From positions 3,658,001 through 3,722,000 of the forward strand of contig OZ242179.1 of NCBI GenBank assembly GCA_965205735.1: a stretch of DNA of 64,000 nucleotides. The letters run 5' to 3'. Below the pieces are notes generated by a model. The model made no database searches, was not told where the DNA came from, and was given only the letters and a program-made list of their open reading frames with translations. This document shows positions 28,006 to 37,050 of the stretch, piece by piece; position 1 is the first letter of the stretch; each line of letters begins with the position of its first letter. Both the position numbers and the translations under genes were made by a program. Origin of the DNA: VXNE01 sp965205735. Lineage in GTDB: Bacteria > Pseudomonadota > Gammaproteobacteria > Pseudomonadales > Azotimanducaceae.

Positions 28006-28663
28006 GGACCGGGAACCGGCGATTGACGCTGTACACCACGAGGAGGACGACAAAGGAAAACGCGAGCAGGCCGGCCGACAGCACATGGGCGTCCGCGTAT
28101 TGGAGCGTCTCGACATGCTCGTAGATGGCGATGGACACCACGCGCGTTTCACCCGGGATATTGCCGCCGACCATGAGCACCACGCCGAACTCCCCCACCG
28201 TGTGGGCGAAAGTGAGTACCGAGGCGCTCAGGAACCCCCTGGCCGAAAGGGGGACGGCGACGGTCGCGAACGCGTCGAGAGGACCTGCCCGCAGGCTTGC
28301 GGCAGCTTCGAGCGGGGCGCGTCCGACCGCGGCGAAGGCGGTTTGCAGCGGCTGCACCATGAATGGCAGGGAGTACACCACCGACGCGATCACCAGACCG
28401 GAAAACGAGAACGTCAAGGAATCGCCGGTTACCTGGACCCAGAGAGATCCGATAGCAGAACCGGGATGCAGCACAATAAGCAGGTAGAACCCGAGCACGG
28501 TAGGCGGCAGGACCAGGGGCAGGGCCGTCAGCGCTTCGACCGCCGGCTTGATCGCCGCGCGCGTGTGCGCCAGCCACCAGGCGAGAGGCGTTCCCAGGGC
28601 GAGCAGCACGAGGGTCGTGACCCCCGCCAACTTGGCCGTTAGCCAGATCGGACCGAGTTCCAC
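27995..28663 (-). CDS. modB: Molybdate ABC transporter permease
   Basis: A permease of 222 residues with five or six hydrophobic helices. It contains LPLVLPPTVLGFYLL and the cytoplasmic EAA loop EAAASLRAGPLDAF. GTG 28663 is chosen: VELGPIWLTAKLAG is the normal ModB N-terminus. The frame stays open through the mobile element upstream and could extend to 28945, but that part is element sequence. The GTG abuts the element (28664-28829) and has GGAG of the element's end five bases upstream. Coupled to modC by an 11-base overlap. Confidence 0.92.
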   Translation of the reverse strand: MELGPIWLTAKLAGVTTLVLLALGTPLAWWLAHTRAAIKPAVEALTALPLVLPPTVLGFYLLIVLHPGSAIGSLWVQVTGDSLTFSFSGLVIASVVYSLPFMVQPLQTAFAAVGRAPLEAAASLRAGPLDAFATVAVPLSARGFLSASVLTFAHTVGEFGVVLMVGGNIPGETRVVSIAIYEHVETLQYADAHVLSAGLLAFSFVVLLVVYSVNRRFPVHAI

Positions 28664-28675
28664 TAGTGCTCCGTC
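28664..28675 (-). promoter_or_regulatory. Element-borne Shine-Dalgarno for modB
   Basis: Reading the minus strand, the element's terminal repeat ends ACGGAGCACTA immediately before modB's GTG. This puts GGAG (28669-28672) five bases from the start codon, a workable ribosome-binding site. The native site would have lain inside modA, now about 166 bases away. Function is inferred from spacing only. Confidence 0.55.
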
Positions 28676-28829
28676 AAGCCTGAAGATGCGAGTGTAGCTG
28701 CGAGGGATTTTTGGTTCCTGGCAAGGCGCGACGACGCGGTGTGGCAGGCCCCACACAAGGAGGAGCAACGAAGTCCAGGGGCCAAAAAGACCCGCAGATA
28801 CCCGTAGATTTGGGCTTGACGGAGCACTA
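28664..28829 (-). mobile_element. Miniature inverted-repeat element, copy 1
   Basis: A 166-base element with perfect terminal inverted repeats TAGTGCTCCGTCAAG / CTTGACGGAGCACTA. The outermost TA at both ends is compatible with the TA target duplication of IS630/Tc1-mariner transposases. It encodes no transposase, so it is non-autonomous. Copies are at 42190-42444 (same orientation, enlarged) and 59056-59221 (opposite orientation, also 166 bases). Oriented here by the strand on which it is open throughout. It sits precisely between modA and modB. Confidence 0.9.
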
Positions 28830-29570
28830 CCGTTCCACTCCGTAGCCAAAGCCGGAAATGATCGTGCGCGCCCGCTCGCCATGAAGGAAATCGAGGAATT
28901 CTCGCGCGGCGACATTGTTCGCGGCGCGCGCGAGCAGCACGGCATCCTGCCTGATTGGCGCGTGCAGATCGCCCGGCACGTTCCATCGGCTGCCCTCGCC
29001 GGTGGCCCCTGGGGCCGATGCGGCGACGAAACCGATTTCGGCGTTGCCGGTCGCTACCATGGCGTATGTCTGGCCGATGTTCTCTGCGGTCACAATCTTC
29101 TCCCGTAGCGCCGCGTAGAGCCCGAACCCCTGTAGCACTTCCCGCGCGGCCGCGCCATAGGGCGCTAACGCGGGATTCGCCATGGCCAATCGTCTGAAGC
29201 CCCCGTCGGCGAGTAGCGTCGGGACATCGCCCCGGATGCGTTCGGGATCGGCGCTCCACAGCGCCAGGCGACCGACGGCGTAGGTGCGGCGCGAACCTCG
29301 CACGGCGAGCCCGGCGCGCTCCAGCAGTATCGGCCGTTCCTGGTCCGCGGCAAGCAGGATATCAAATGGAGCGCCATGCAGAATCTGGGCATAAAGCTTG
29401 CCGGTGGAGCCCACGGCGACTCGCAGTCGGTGGCGGCCCGCCCCTTCGAAATCGCGTTCGACCTCGGCAAGCGCCTGGGCGAAGTTCGCGGCTACCGCAA
29501 TCAGCGCTTCGTCGGCCGACACTTCCAGGGAGACGAAGGTAAACAGCCATCCCATAGCCGCATACCGCAT
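28827..29570 (-). CDS. modA: Molybdate-binding periplasmic protein
   Basis: A 247-residue binding protein. The signal peptide ends near VSADEA. The mature start LIAVAANFAQAL, then VAVGSTGKLYAQILHGAPFDILLAADQ, is diagnostic of ModA, with the Ser/Asp oxyanion ligands in GSTG and DILL. ENIGQTYAMVATGNAEIGFV is the conserved C-terminal block. Its TAG stop coincides with the TA of the mobile element edge. First gene of the mod operon; the aquaporin ends 26 bases upstream. Confidence 0.95.
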   Translation of the reverse strand: MRYAAMGWLFTFVSLEVSADEALIAVAANFAQALAEVERDFEGAGRHRLRVAVGSTGKLYAQILHGAPFDILLAADQERPILLERAGLAVRGSRRTYAVGRLALWSADPERIRGDVPTLLADGGFRRLAMANPALAPYGAAAREVLQGFGLYAALREKIVTAENIGQTYAMVATGNAEIGFVAASAPGATGEGSRWNVPGDLHAPIRQDAVLLARAANNVAAREFLDFLHGERARTIISGFGYGVER

Positions 29571-29596
29571 CTTCGCGCGGCGGCGCCGACGTATCG

Positions 29597-30280
29597 CTAT
29601 TTGTCCTCGTCCGCCGGGACGTGCTTGAACATCCACACGCAAAACGCCGTGGCAATGACGGCGCCGGCGATCTGAAAGGCGATGAAGGCAGGTGCGTCGA
29701 TCGGCCGGATGCCGGAAAACGTATCCGTGAAACTCCTTCCGAAGGTCACGGCGGGATTTGCGAAGCTGGTGGACGATGTGAACCAGTAGCCGGCGGTGAT
29801 GAACAGGCCGACTGCGTAGGGGACGACCTGCGGTCGCGTCCGCACACAGGCGATGATGGTCGCCACCAGGCCGAACGTCGCCACGGCCTCTGCGACCCAT
29901 TGGCCAAGTCCGGTGCGCGCGTTCGTGCCCACCATGACGATCGGCTCGCTGAACATCAGGTGCGCGAGCCAGACGCCGCAGAGGCCTCCCGTCACCTGGA
30001 CTGCGACAAAGGCGAGCGCGTCCAAGCGTGAGATTGCGCGCTGCAGCGCGAAACTCAATGTCACTGCGGGGTTGAAGTGCGCGCCCGAGACAGGTCCGAA
30101 GACCAGGATCAGAACGACCAGGATGGCGCCGGTCGCAATGGTATTGCCGAGGAGGGCGATAGCCGCGTTGCCGTCCGCGAGGCGCTCGCCCATGATGCCC
30201 GATCCGACCACCACGGCCAGCAGCAGCGCCGTGCCGACGAACTCCGCCGCAAGCCGGCGAGGCAGGTCCATTTGCGTCAT
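29597..30280 (-). CDS. MIP family channel (aquaporin)
   Basis: A 227-residue, six-helix MIP channel. Both half-helix NPA motifs are intact: GAHFNPAVTL (about 67-76) and SFANPAVTFGRSF (about 168-180). Arg of the selectivity filter follows the second NPA (GRSF). The second loop (NPAVTFGRSFTDTFSGI) resembles the AqpZ/AqpS-like bacterial branch. It stands ahead of modA on the same strand with 26 bases between, so it may share transcripts, but a functional link to molybdate is not expected. Solute (water, glycerol or metalloid acids) is uncertain. Confidence 0.9.
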   Translation of the reverse strand: MTQMDLPRRLAAEFVGTALLLAVVVGSGIMGERLADGNAAIALLGNTIATGAILVVLILVFGPVSGAHFNPAVTLSFALQRAISRLDALAFVAVQVTGGLCGVWLAHLMFSEPIVMVGTNARTGLGQWVAEAVATFGLVATIIACVRTRPQVVPYAVGLFITAGYWFTSSTSFANPAVTFGRSFTDTFSGIRPIDAPAFIAFQIAGAVIATAFCVWMFKHVPADEDK

Positions 30281-30515
30281 TTGGTACGATTCTCAAGAAG
30301 TTCCACGCTCGGATTTCGTATACCTGTTTTGTGTTTCAAAGAGACTATTGTGTTCGCGTCAGTTCGCCCCGACCGTCGCTATTTTGGGCCTGATCGTCCT
30401 CGGGTTCCTCGGGAAACCTGAACCGGGTCATGACCAATATGCGCGAGCGCTTGATCCACGTCGAAGGACTGCTTCAGGGCGGTTTTCGCGGAGAGGCGGC
30501 GCCCGCGTCTTCGAC

Positions 30516-31160
30516 TTAACGCGTCAGCACGAGATCGCAGCCCGCGGCCTCGGCCTCGGCGAGAGCGGCTTGATACTCTTTTTCCCACGCCTTGCGCGAA
30601 GCCTGCGCGGGCGCTTGCTTCGTCATACTCGTTCGATTCTCTGCTCTCTCGACGCACATGCAGTATCTCCGATACTTCGAAAAGTCCGTCGCGCAATTGG
30701 GCGTTTGACCCTTGAGTTTGGGGTCTCTGATCAAGGCGTCACGAACGTCGATATCAGGCGCCCCGGGGAACGCCATACCATCGACCAGCAATCGCTCGCA
30801 TTTCGACGTCGTCTGGGCGACGCGACGCGGCCTTTTGTATCTTTCGAATTCGACCACGCACCTCTTTGTCGGCTTGACCGAGCCCGGGCAATAGGGGCAT
30901 TCGGAAACGGTCGCGCACAACTGCGCCAGCGCCCGCCGCCCGCGGGGGTTCTCGTCTTTCTTCAACGCGCAATGCGCGGTGTACGCCCGAATGCAGTAGA
31001 GGTGCCCGCGATCGCGGCTGTCCAGCGATCCGGCGTACCGCTCCCCGCACAACGTCTCCATGCCGTCCAGCATAGCGTCCACTTTCGGGTCAGCGTTTTC
31101 CCGGTCTGCCCAGGCGGTGGAGGCGAAAAGTATGGCGGCCACAACCGCACGTTCGAACAT
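30516..31160 (-). CDS. Cysteine-rich exported protein of unknown function
   Basis: A 214-residue protein not recognised as a family. GGGGGAT precedes the ATG, and residues 1-18 (FERAVVAAILFASTAWA) form a signal peptide. The mature part has about a dozen cysteines in pairs (CPYCPG, YCMC and single Cys spaced 10-25 residues), suggesting several disulfides or metal binding in the periplasm. The C-terminal 40 residues are Ala/Glu/Lys-rich and probably helical. It lies between the aquaporin (235 non-coding bases away) and tRNA-Val. Confidence 0.6.
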   Translation of the reverse strand: MFERAVVAAILFASTAWADRENADPKVDAMLDGMETLCGERYAGSLDSRDRGHLYCIRAYTAHCALKKDENPRGRRALAQLCATVSECPYCPGSVKPTKRCVVEFERYKRPRRVAQTTSKCERLLVDGMAFPGAPDIDVRDALIRDPKLKGQTPNCATDFSKYRRYCMCVERAENRTSMTKQAPAQASRKAWEKEYQAALAEAEAAGCDLVLTR

Positions 31161-31279
31161 GGAAATCCCCCCGGTTCGCTTTCTTCCAGAGGCACTTTAT
31201 CACACCGTCCGAACGTGCCTGTCGGCCATGTCCATGGCATGAAGTGCCGCCCATGTGAGGGGGCAGGACCGTCGCTGGA

Positions 31280-31356
31280 TGGTGGGCGCGGCTGGACTCG
31301 AACCAGCGACTTCCGCCATGTGAAGACGGCGCTCTAACCAACTGAGCTACGCGCCC
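31280..31356 (-). tRNA. tRNA-Val (anticodon CAC)
   Basis: The minus strand folds into a full cloverleaf: acceptor GGGCGCG/CGCGCCC, D-arm GCTCAGTTGGTTAGAGC, anticodon stem CCGTC/GGCGG with loop TTCACAT (anticodon CAC, reads GTG), T-loop GGTTCGAGTCC, discriminator A and an encoded CCA. 77 bases including CCA. Confidence 0.95.
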
Positions 31357-31471
31357 GCGTTCCCTTAACTCACCAAGAAATCCGCTTCGGGTCAAGTGCG
31401 GCGTTTCCGAACGTCCTGGGCATCGCCGCGAAACGTCACGCTTTGTGAGCGTGAGCGAGCGTTCCGGAGGT

Positions 31472-32302
31472 TCAGGCAGGCGAGGCATATCCCCGCTTCT
31501 TGAACTGCCAGGTGCGTACGATTTCGAGCACGTCCGTGTGCTTGCGCATGCCGGGCGGAAACGGCGCGTAGGGTGCGGCGAGGCGAACGATACGCACGGC
31601 GGCGTCGTCCAGAACCTTGTGTCCGGAGGAGTCGATGACGCGCACGTCGCGCAATGTTCCGTCCGGTTCGATGGCGACGAGTAGCCGCAAGCTGCCGTAA
31701 AGCTTGCGCGCTCGCGCCTGCTCGGGATAGTTGAGCTTGCCGATACGCTCCACCTTGCGCCGCCAGGATTCCAGGTACCAGTTGTCTTCGGGGGTCTCGG
31801 CGCGATCTTCGATAATCTGCCGGACACGTGGCTGTCCAGCCGGGTTCCCAGCCGGGTTCCCAGCGGGATTCTGGGCGCCGAGGTTCGCGATCTGACGGAC
31901 GGTTGCGGCGTAGCCCAGGTTCTGCCAGAGGGACTCGGGACTGTCGCCCTTGCCTTCCTTGGTGACGATTGCGTTGGCGGCGGGCCGTTGAGACGTTGCC
32001 GCCGCCTGGTGGGTCCCCGTATCGCGTGTGTCCGGTAGGAATTCCGCAATCGGACCTTCCGCTTCCGGCTCGGCCGTAGATGCCGGCGGCGCAGGGGCAG
32101 CAGGCGGCCCGCTCGCACGGGCGAGCGTCGCCCTGACGATGGATGGCGAATCGGCGCGTTCTTCGAACCATTCGCTCAAGCCCAGTATCACGACGGCGTG
32201 CAGCACCAGCGAAAGCAGCAGGGCGGCGGCGATGCCCTCCCTGGCCCTGACGATGGGCGGGACAGCGGGAGGAACGGTGATCTCGGTCGTCGAATCGCTC
32301 AT
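31472..32302 (-). CDS. tonB: TonB family energy transducer
   Basis: A 276-residue TonB-like protein. One N-terminal membrane anchor (GIAAALLLSLVLHAVVILGL, about residues 20-39) with the His of the SxxxH signature is followed by a Pro/Ala/Glu-rich periplasmic spacer. A short NPAG tandem repeat lies around residues 145-160. The C-terminal TonB domain shows YPEQARARKLYGSLRLLVAI and SSGHKVLDDAAVRIVRLAAPYAPFP. ATG 32302 overlaps the gshB stop (ATGA). gshB-tonB adjacency is typical of Pseudomonas-like genomes. It probably energises receptors such as the one at 13104-16145. Confidence 0.92.
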   Translation of the reverse strand: MSDSTTEITVPPAVPPIVRAREGIAAALLLSLVLHAVVILGLSEWFEERADSPSIVRATLARASGPPAAPAPPASTAEPEAEGPIAEFLPDTRDTGTHQAAATSQRPAANAIVTKEGKGDSPESLWQNLGYAATVRQIANLGAQNPAGNPAGNPAGQPRVRQIIEDRAETPEDNWYLESWRRKVERIGKLNYPEQARARKLYGSLRLLVAIEPDGTLRDVRVIDSSGHKVLDDAAVRIVRLAAPYAPFPPGMRKHTDVLEIVRTWQFKKRGYASPA

Positions 32303-33279
32303 CGTCGCGCGATCCTTGTCTCCACCTTGTCCATCAGCATCGAGGCGATGTCCAGGGAGAATTGCGCGTCCAACTCCCGTATGCAGGTCGGACATGTGAC
32401 GTTGATCTCCGTCAGGTAGTCGCCGATCACGTCGATACCGGCGAACAACAATCCCCGGCGTTTCAATTCGGGGCCGACGCGGCCGGCGATGAACCGGTCG
32501 CGCGCGGTCAACGGCCGACCGATACCGGTGCCGCCCGCGGCGAGATTCCCGCGCGATTCGCCTTGCATCGGTATGCGCGCGAGGGCGTAGTCGACGGGTT
32601 CGCCGTCGATGAGGAGTATGCGCTTGTCGCCGTCGTCGATCTCGGGAATGTACTTCTGGGCCATGATCCGGCGCCGGCCCAGGTCCGTCAGGCTCTCGAT
32701 CACGACGCGCAGGTTGGGATCGTCCTGGCGGATGCGGAAGACATTGGCGCCGCCCATGCCATCCAGCGGCTTGAACACGACATCGCCGTGCTCTGCCTGG
32801 AAGGCGAGGAGTTGATCGGGCCGCTTGCCGACCAGGAGCGGCGGAACGCAGTCCGCGAACTGGGTGGCGAAAAACTTTTCGTTGCAGTCGCGCAGGCTCC
32901 CTGGCGCATTCACTACCACGGTGCCCCGCTCTTCGACGCGTTCGAGCAGGTAGGTGGTATAGATGTATTCCATGTCGAACGGCGGATCCTTTCGCATCAT
33001 CAGGACATCCACCGCTGACAGATCCACCTCGGCCGCTTCGCCCAGTCGGTACCAGTGGGTGCCGGCCCGTGCGGGATCCAGGTCCGCGAGAAAGTCGGCT
33101 TCGATGGACAGGTCGCGCAGCAGCGCTATCGGACGGTCGTCCTTCCAGGCCAGATCCTGCTGTTCGAGATAGGTGACGCGCCAGCCGCGCCGCAGAGCGG
33201 CCCGGATCATCGCCAAAGTGCTGTCCTTCTTCAGGTTTACCGAGGCGATGGGGTCCATCAGGAAAGCGACGTGAACCAT
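32299..33279 (-). CDS. gshB: Glutathione synthetase
   Basis: A 326-residue ATP-grasp enzyme joining gamma-glutamylcysteine and glycine. It shows the N-terminal MDPIASVNLKKDSTLAM, RKDPPFDMEYIYTTYLLE, FKPLDGMGGANVFR and GGTGIGRPLTARD (glycine-rich loop). The conserved near-C-terminal segment reads INVTCPTCIRELD, with Cys in place of the usual Ser of NVTSPTCIRE. Third gene of metK-metF-gshB-tonB. Confidence 0.96.
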   Translation of the reverse strand: MVHVAFLMDPIASVNLKKDSTLAMIRAALRRGWRVTYLEQQDLAWKDDRPIALLRDLSIEADFLADLDPARAGTHWYRLGEAAEVDLSAVDVLMMRKDPPFDMEYIYTTYLLERVEERGTVVVNAPGSLRDCNEKFFATQFADCVPPLLVGKRPDQLLAFQAEHGDVVFKPLDGMGGANVFRIRQDDPNLRVVIESLTDLGRRRIMAQKYIPEIDDGDKRILLIDGEPVDYALARIPMQGESRGNLAAGGTGIGRPLTARDRFIAGRVGPELKRRGLLFAGIDVIGDYLTEINVTCPTCIRELDAQFSLDIASMLMDKVETRIARR

Positions 33280-33313
33280 GGCGATCAGTTGTATCTCACG
33301 GCGATCACGGACG

Positions 33314-34174
33314 TCATGTCTCGGCGATGCGGCGGATCGGTTGCGTATCTTCCATCAGATTCAGCGCGCGCAGGATGGCCTCAGCGGGACCTGCGTTGTT
33401 CAGCGTATAGAAGTGCAGTCCCGGCGCGCCGCCGTCGAGCAGTTTGGCGCAAAGGCTCGTCACCACGTCCGCGCCGAACGCGCGCAGCGACGGCAGGTCG
33501 TCCTTGTAGGCCAGAAGGCGCAGGCGTATCCAGCGCGGGATCTCCGCGCCGCAATTGTCGGAGAAACGGACCAGGCCTTCGTAGTTCGTGATCGGCATGA
33601 TGCCCGCCACGATGGGAACCTTGATGTCCTGTTGCCGGCAGCGGTCGACAAAAAAGAAGTAGCTGTCCGGATTGTAGAAGTATTGCGTGATGCAGCCGTT
33701 CGCACCGGCGCCCACTTTGCGTTTCAGAAACGCGACATCGGCGTCGGGCGACGGGGCGTCGGGGTGGATTTCGGGATAGCAGCCGACTTCGATGCGAAGG
33801 TCGCTGCCGAAGTGTTCGCGGATGTGCCGCACCAACTCTTCCGCGTGACGCACGTTTGGCGGTAGTCCGGTCCCGGACGGGATATCGCCGCGCAAGGCGA
33901 CAAGGCGATTGACGCCCATTCTCAGGTATTCGGCGATTCGGCGCTCGATAGCCGCCGCGTCGTCGTCCCCCCAGGACAGGTGGGGCGCCGTGTTGAATCC
34001 TGCATCGCGGAGGGTATGGACGGCTTCGAATGTGCGGTCCCGCGTCGAACCGCCGGCACCGTAGGTTACGGAGAAGAACTCGGGACCGGCGCGCCGCAAC
34101 CGGTCCGCGGTCCGCGTCAGGTTCGTCCGACCCTGCGCCGTGCGCGGTGGAAAGAACTCGAAACTGACCCGCAT
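33314..34174 (-). CDS. metF: 5,10-methylenetetrahydrofolate reductase
   Basis: A 286-residue FAD TIM-barrel enzyme that makes 5-methyl-THF for methionine synthesis. Family blocks are SFEFFPPRT, FFSVTYGAGGSTRDRT, LVALRGD, GCYPEIHPDA, ITQYFYN and VPIVAGIMPI. Complete and of normal length. It lies 24 bases downstream of metK, a logical pairing in the methyl cycle. Confidence 0.96.
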   Translation of the reverse strand: MRVSFEFFPPRTAQGRTNLTRTADRLRRAGPEFFSVTYGAGGSTRDRTFEAVHTLRDAGFNTAPHLSWGDDDAAAIERRIAEYLRMGVNRLVALRGDIPSGTGLPPNVRHAEELVRHIREHFGSDLRIEVGCYPEIHPDAPSPDADVAFLKRKVGAGANGCITQYFYNPDSYFFFVDRCRQQDIKVPIVAGIMPITNYEGLVRFSDNCGAEIPRWIRLRLLAYKDDLPSLRAFGADVVTSLCAKLLDGGAPGLHFYTLNNAGPAEAILRALNLMEDTQPIRRIAET

Positions 34175-34198
34175 GTCACGCCGCGCTCGGGGCCAACG

Positions 34199-35350
<1,152 letters not shown>

Positions 35351-35576
35351 CAAGGTTCCGAAGGGCAAGTCCTCGGGGGTTGGGACGCGCATTCTATCGC
35401 ATCGTGCTCGTCCGCAGACTGCCCGGAGATCACGCGGAACCGCAGACCCCGCCTGAGGCCGATTGAGTCGCTACCGTCCATTGGCGTGCCGACGCATTTG
35501 TGGGAGTACGCGACACGCACGGTGTCCTTTCCGGTCCGGGACTATTGACCTCGTATTGCTGGTGTATGGTTAGTGT

Positions 35577-35780
35577 ATGGCACGTACCAATGTGGACATC
35601 GATATTGCGGCCTGCGCGGAGGTGATGCGCCGTTACCATCTTTCGACAAAGCGCGAGGCGATCAACTTTGCGTTGCGAGCCCTTGCGGCGGAACCGCCCG
35701 GCGTGGAAGCGGCTCGCCGGCTTCGTGCGTCGGGTTGGGAGGGAGACCTCGAAACGTTACGAAGTAGTCGCGTGACGTGA
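35577..35780 (+). CDS. Orphan VapB-like antitoxin (ribbon-helix-helix)
   Basis: A 67-residue protein starting ARTNVDIDIAACAEVMRRY, the VapB (DUF2191-type) RHH DNA-binding strand and helices, with TKREAINFALRALA as the second helix and RASGWEGDLETLR as the toxin-binding tail. A direct repeat GTGTATGG lies at 35562-35569 and 35573-35580, the second spanning the start codon, and could be the autoregulatory operator. The matching VapC PIN toxin is absent: the palindromic repeat begins three bases after the stop and pgk follows. Confidence 0.82.
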   Translation: MARTNVDIDIAACAEVMRRYHLSTKREAINFALRALAAEPPGVEAARRLRASGWEGDLETLRSSRVT

Positions 35781-35782
35781 TG

Positions 35783-35851
35783 GAGGTGGCACCCCTCCCA
35801 ACGGAGCCTTCGGCCGGGGAGCGCGAGGTGGCACCCCTCGCCAGAAAGAAA
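35783..35851. repeat. Palindromic repeat family, divergent copy
   Basis: Contains GCCTTCGGCCGGGGAGCGCGAGG and TGGCACCCCTCGCCAGAAAG, the reversed unit seen at 10012-10100, preceded by a partial second unit (GAGGTGGCACCCCTCCC). The stem GCGAGGTGGCACCCCTCGC carries a mismatch. It separates the orphan vapB from pgk and may have replaced the toxin gene. Confidence 0.75.
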
Positions 35852-35889
35852 AAACGAGGTGGAAAGCGCCGGCTGAGGGGCACTCGCCA

Positions 35890-37050
35890 ATGAAGCTCTC
35901 GCACCTCAGCGACCACGCGCTATCGGGCAAGCGGGTGCTCATCCGGGAGGACTTCAACGTTCCCCTCAGTGGCGGCACGGTCGCCAACGATGCGCGGATC
36001 GTAGCGGCCTTGCCGACGATTCGAACATGCATCGAGGGCGGTGCCGCGGTGATCGTCATGTCACACCTGGGCCGTCCGAGGGAAGGCAATTTCGATCCCG
36101 AACTGTCCCTGGCGCCGGTGGCGGAACACCTGGCGCGCGCGCTCGGCCGCGCCGTTCGTGTCGTCCGTGACTGGCGCGGCGGCGTGGATGTGGCGCCTGG
36201 CGACGTGGCCCTGCTGGAGAACGTGCGCTTCGAGCCGGGTGAAGGAGCGAACGAAGACGGCTTGGCACAGGCGTTGGCAGATCTTTGCGACCTGTTCGTG
36301 ATGGATGCATTTGCGACAGCCCATCGCGCGCATGCATCGACCCACGGTGTTGCGAAATACGCCCCGGCAGTGTGCGCCGGGCCATTGCTGGCAGCGGAGC
36401 TCACGGCGCTGGGCCGCGCGCTTGAGTCGCCGGAGCGACCGTTGGTGGCGATCATCGGCGGCGCCAAGGTGTCGACGAAACTCGCGTTGCTGGAATCGCT
36501 GGCGGAGGTTGCGGACCGGATCATCGTCGGCGGCGGCATCGCCAACACGTTTGCCCTCGCGGCGGGGCGACCGGTAGGTGTGTCGCTGGCGGAGGCATCG
36601 CTTGTGGAGACGGCGCGCCGTATCGCGACGCGTGTGAACGTGCCGCTACCGGTGGACGTCATGACCGCGCCTGTCATCGACGCGCACGTTCCTGCCGTTC
36701 TTCGCCGTCCGGCGGAAGTGGAGGAGGGCGACATGATCCTCGACATCGGACCTGGCACGTCGCGCGCTTGGCGCGACGGTCTCGCCGACGCCGGCACGAT
36801 CCTCTGGAACGGTCCCCTGGGCGTGTTCGAATTCGACCAGTTTGGCGAAGGCACCCGATTGATTGCGGAAGGCGTGGCCGCGGCAAAGGCATTTTCCATT
36901 GCTGGCGGCGGCGACACCATTGCCGCGATCGACAAGTATGGTGTTCGCGAGGGCATTTCCTACATCTCCACCGGCGGCGGCGCGTTCCTGGAGTTCGTAG
37001 AGAGTGGAACGCTTCCTGCCGTGGAGATCCTCAAAGCACGTGCGCGGTGA
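35890..37050 (+). CDS. pgk: Phosphoglycerate kinase
   Basis: A 386-residue glycolytic kinase. Motifs: KRVLIREDFNVPL (substrate loop), SHLGRPREG, LLENVRFEPGE, DAFATAHRAHAST, GGAKVSTKL, GGGIANTFA, GPLGVFE and the nucleotide loop SIAGGGDTIAA with YISTGGGAFLEF. Intact. The class I aldolase is separate at 44553. A hydrolase gene overlaps its 3' end. Confidence 0.97.
   Translation: MKLSHLSDHALSGKRVLIREDFNVPLSGGTVANDARIVAALPTIRTCIEGGAAVIVMSHLGRPREGNFDPELSLAPVAEHLARALGRAVRVVRDWRGGVDVAPGDVALLENVRFEPGEGANEDGLAQALADLCDLFVMDAFATAHRAHASTHGVAKYAPAVCAGPLLAAELTALGRALESPERPLVAIIGGAKVSTKLALLESLAEVADRIIVGGGIANTFALAAGRPVGVSLAEASLVETARRIATRVNVPLPVDVMTAPVIDAHVPAVLRRPAEVEEGDMILDIGPGTSRAWRDGLADAGTILWNGPLGVFEFDQFGEGTRLIAEGVAAAKAFSIAGGGDTIAAIDKYGVREGISYISTGGGAFLEFVESGTLPAVEILKARAR

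Noticed and set aside
28664..28945. N-terminal extension of modB through the mobile element
   Set aside because: The extension is element sequence shared with copy 3 and then antisense-frame modA; GTG 28663 gives the normal ModB N-terminus.
35351..35576. SAM or SAH riboswitch upstream of metK
   Set aside because: No conserved core of a known class could be recognised on the minus strand.
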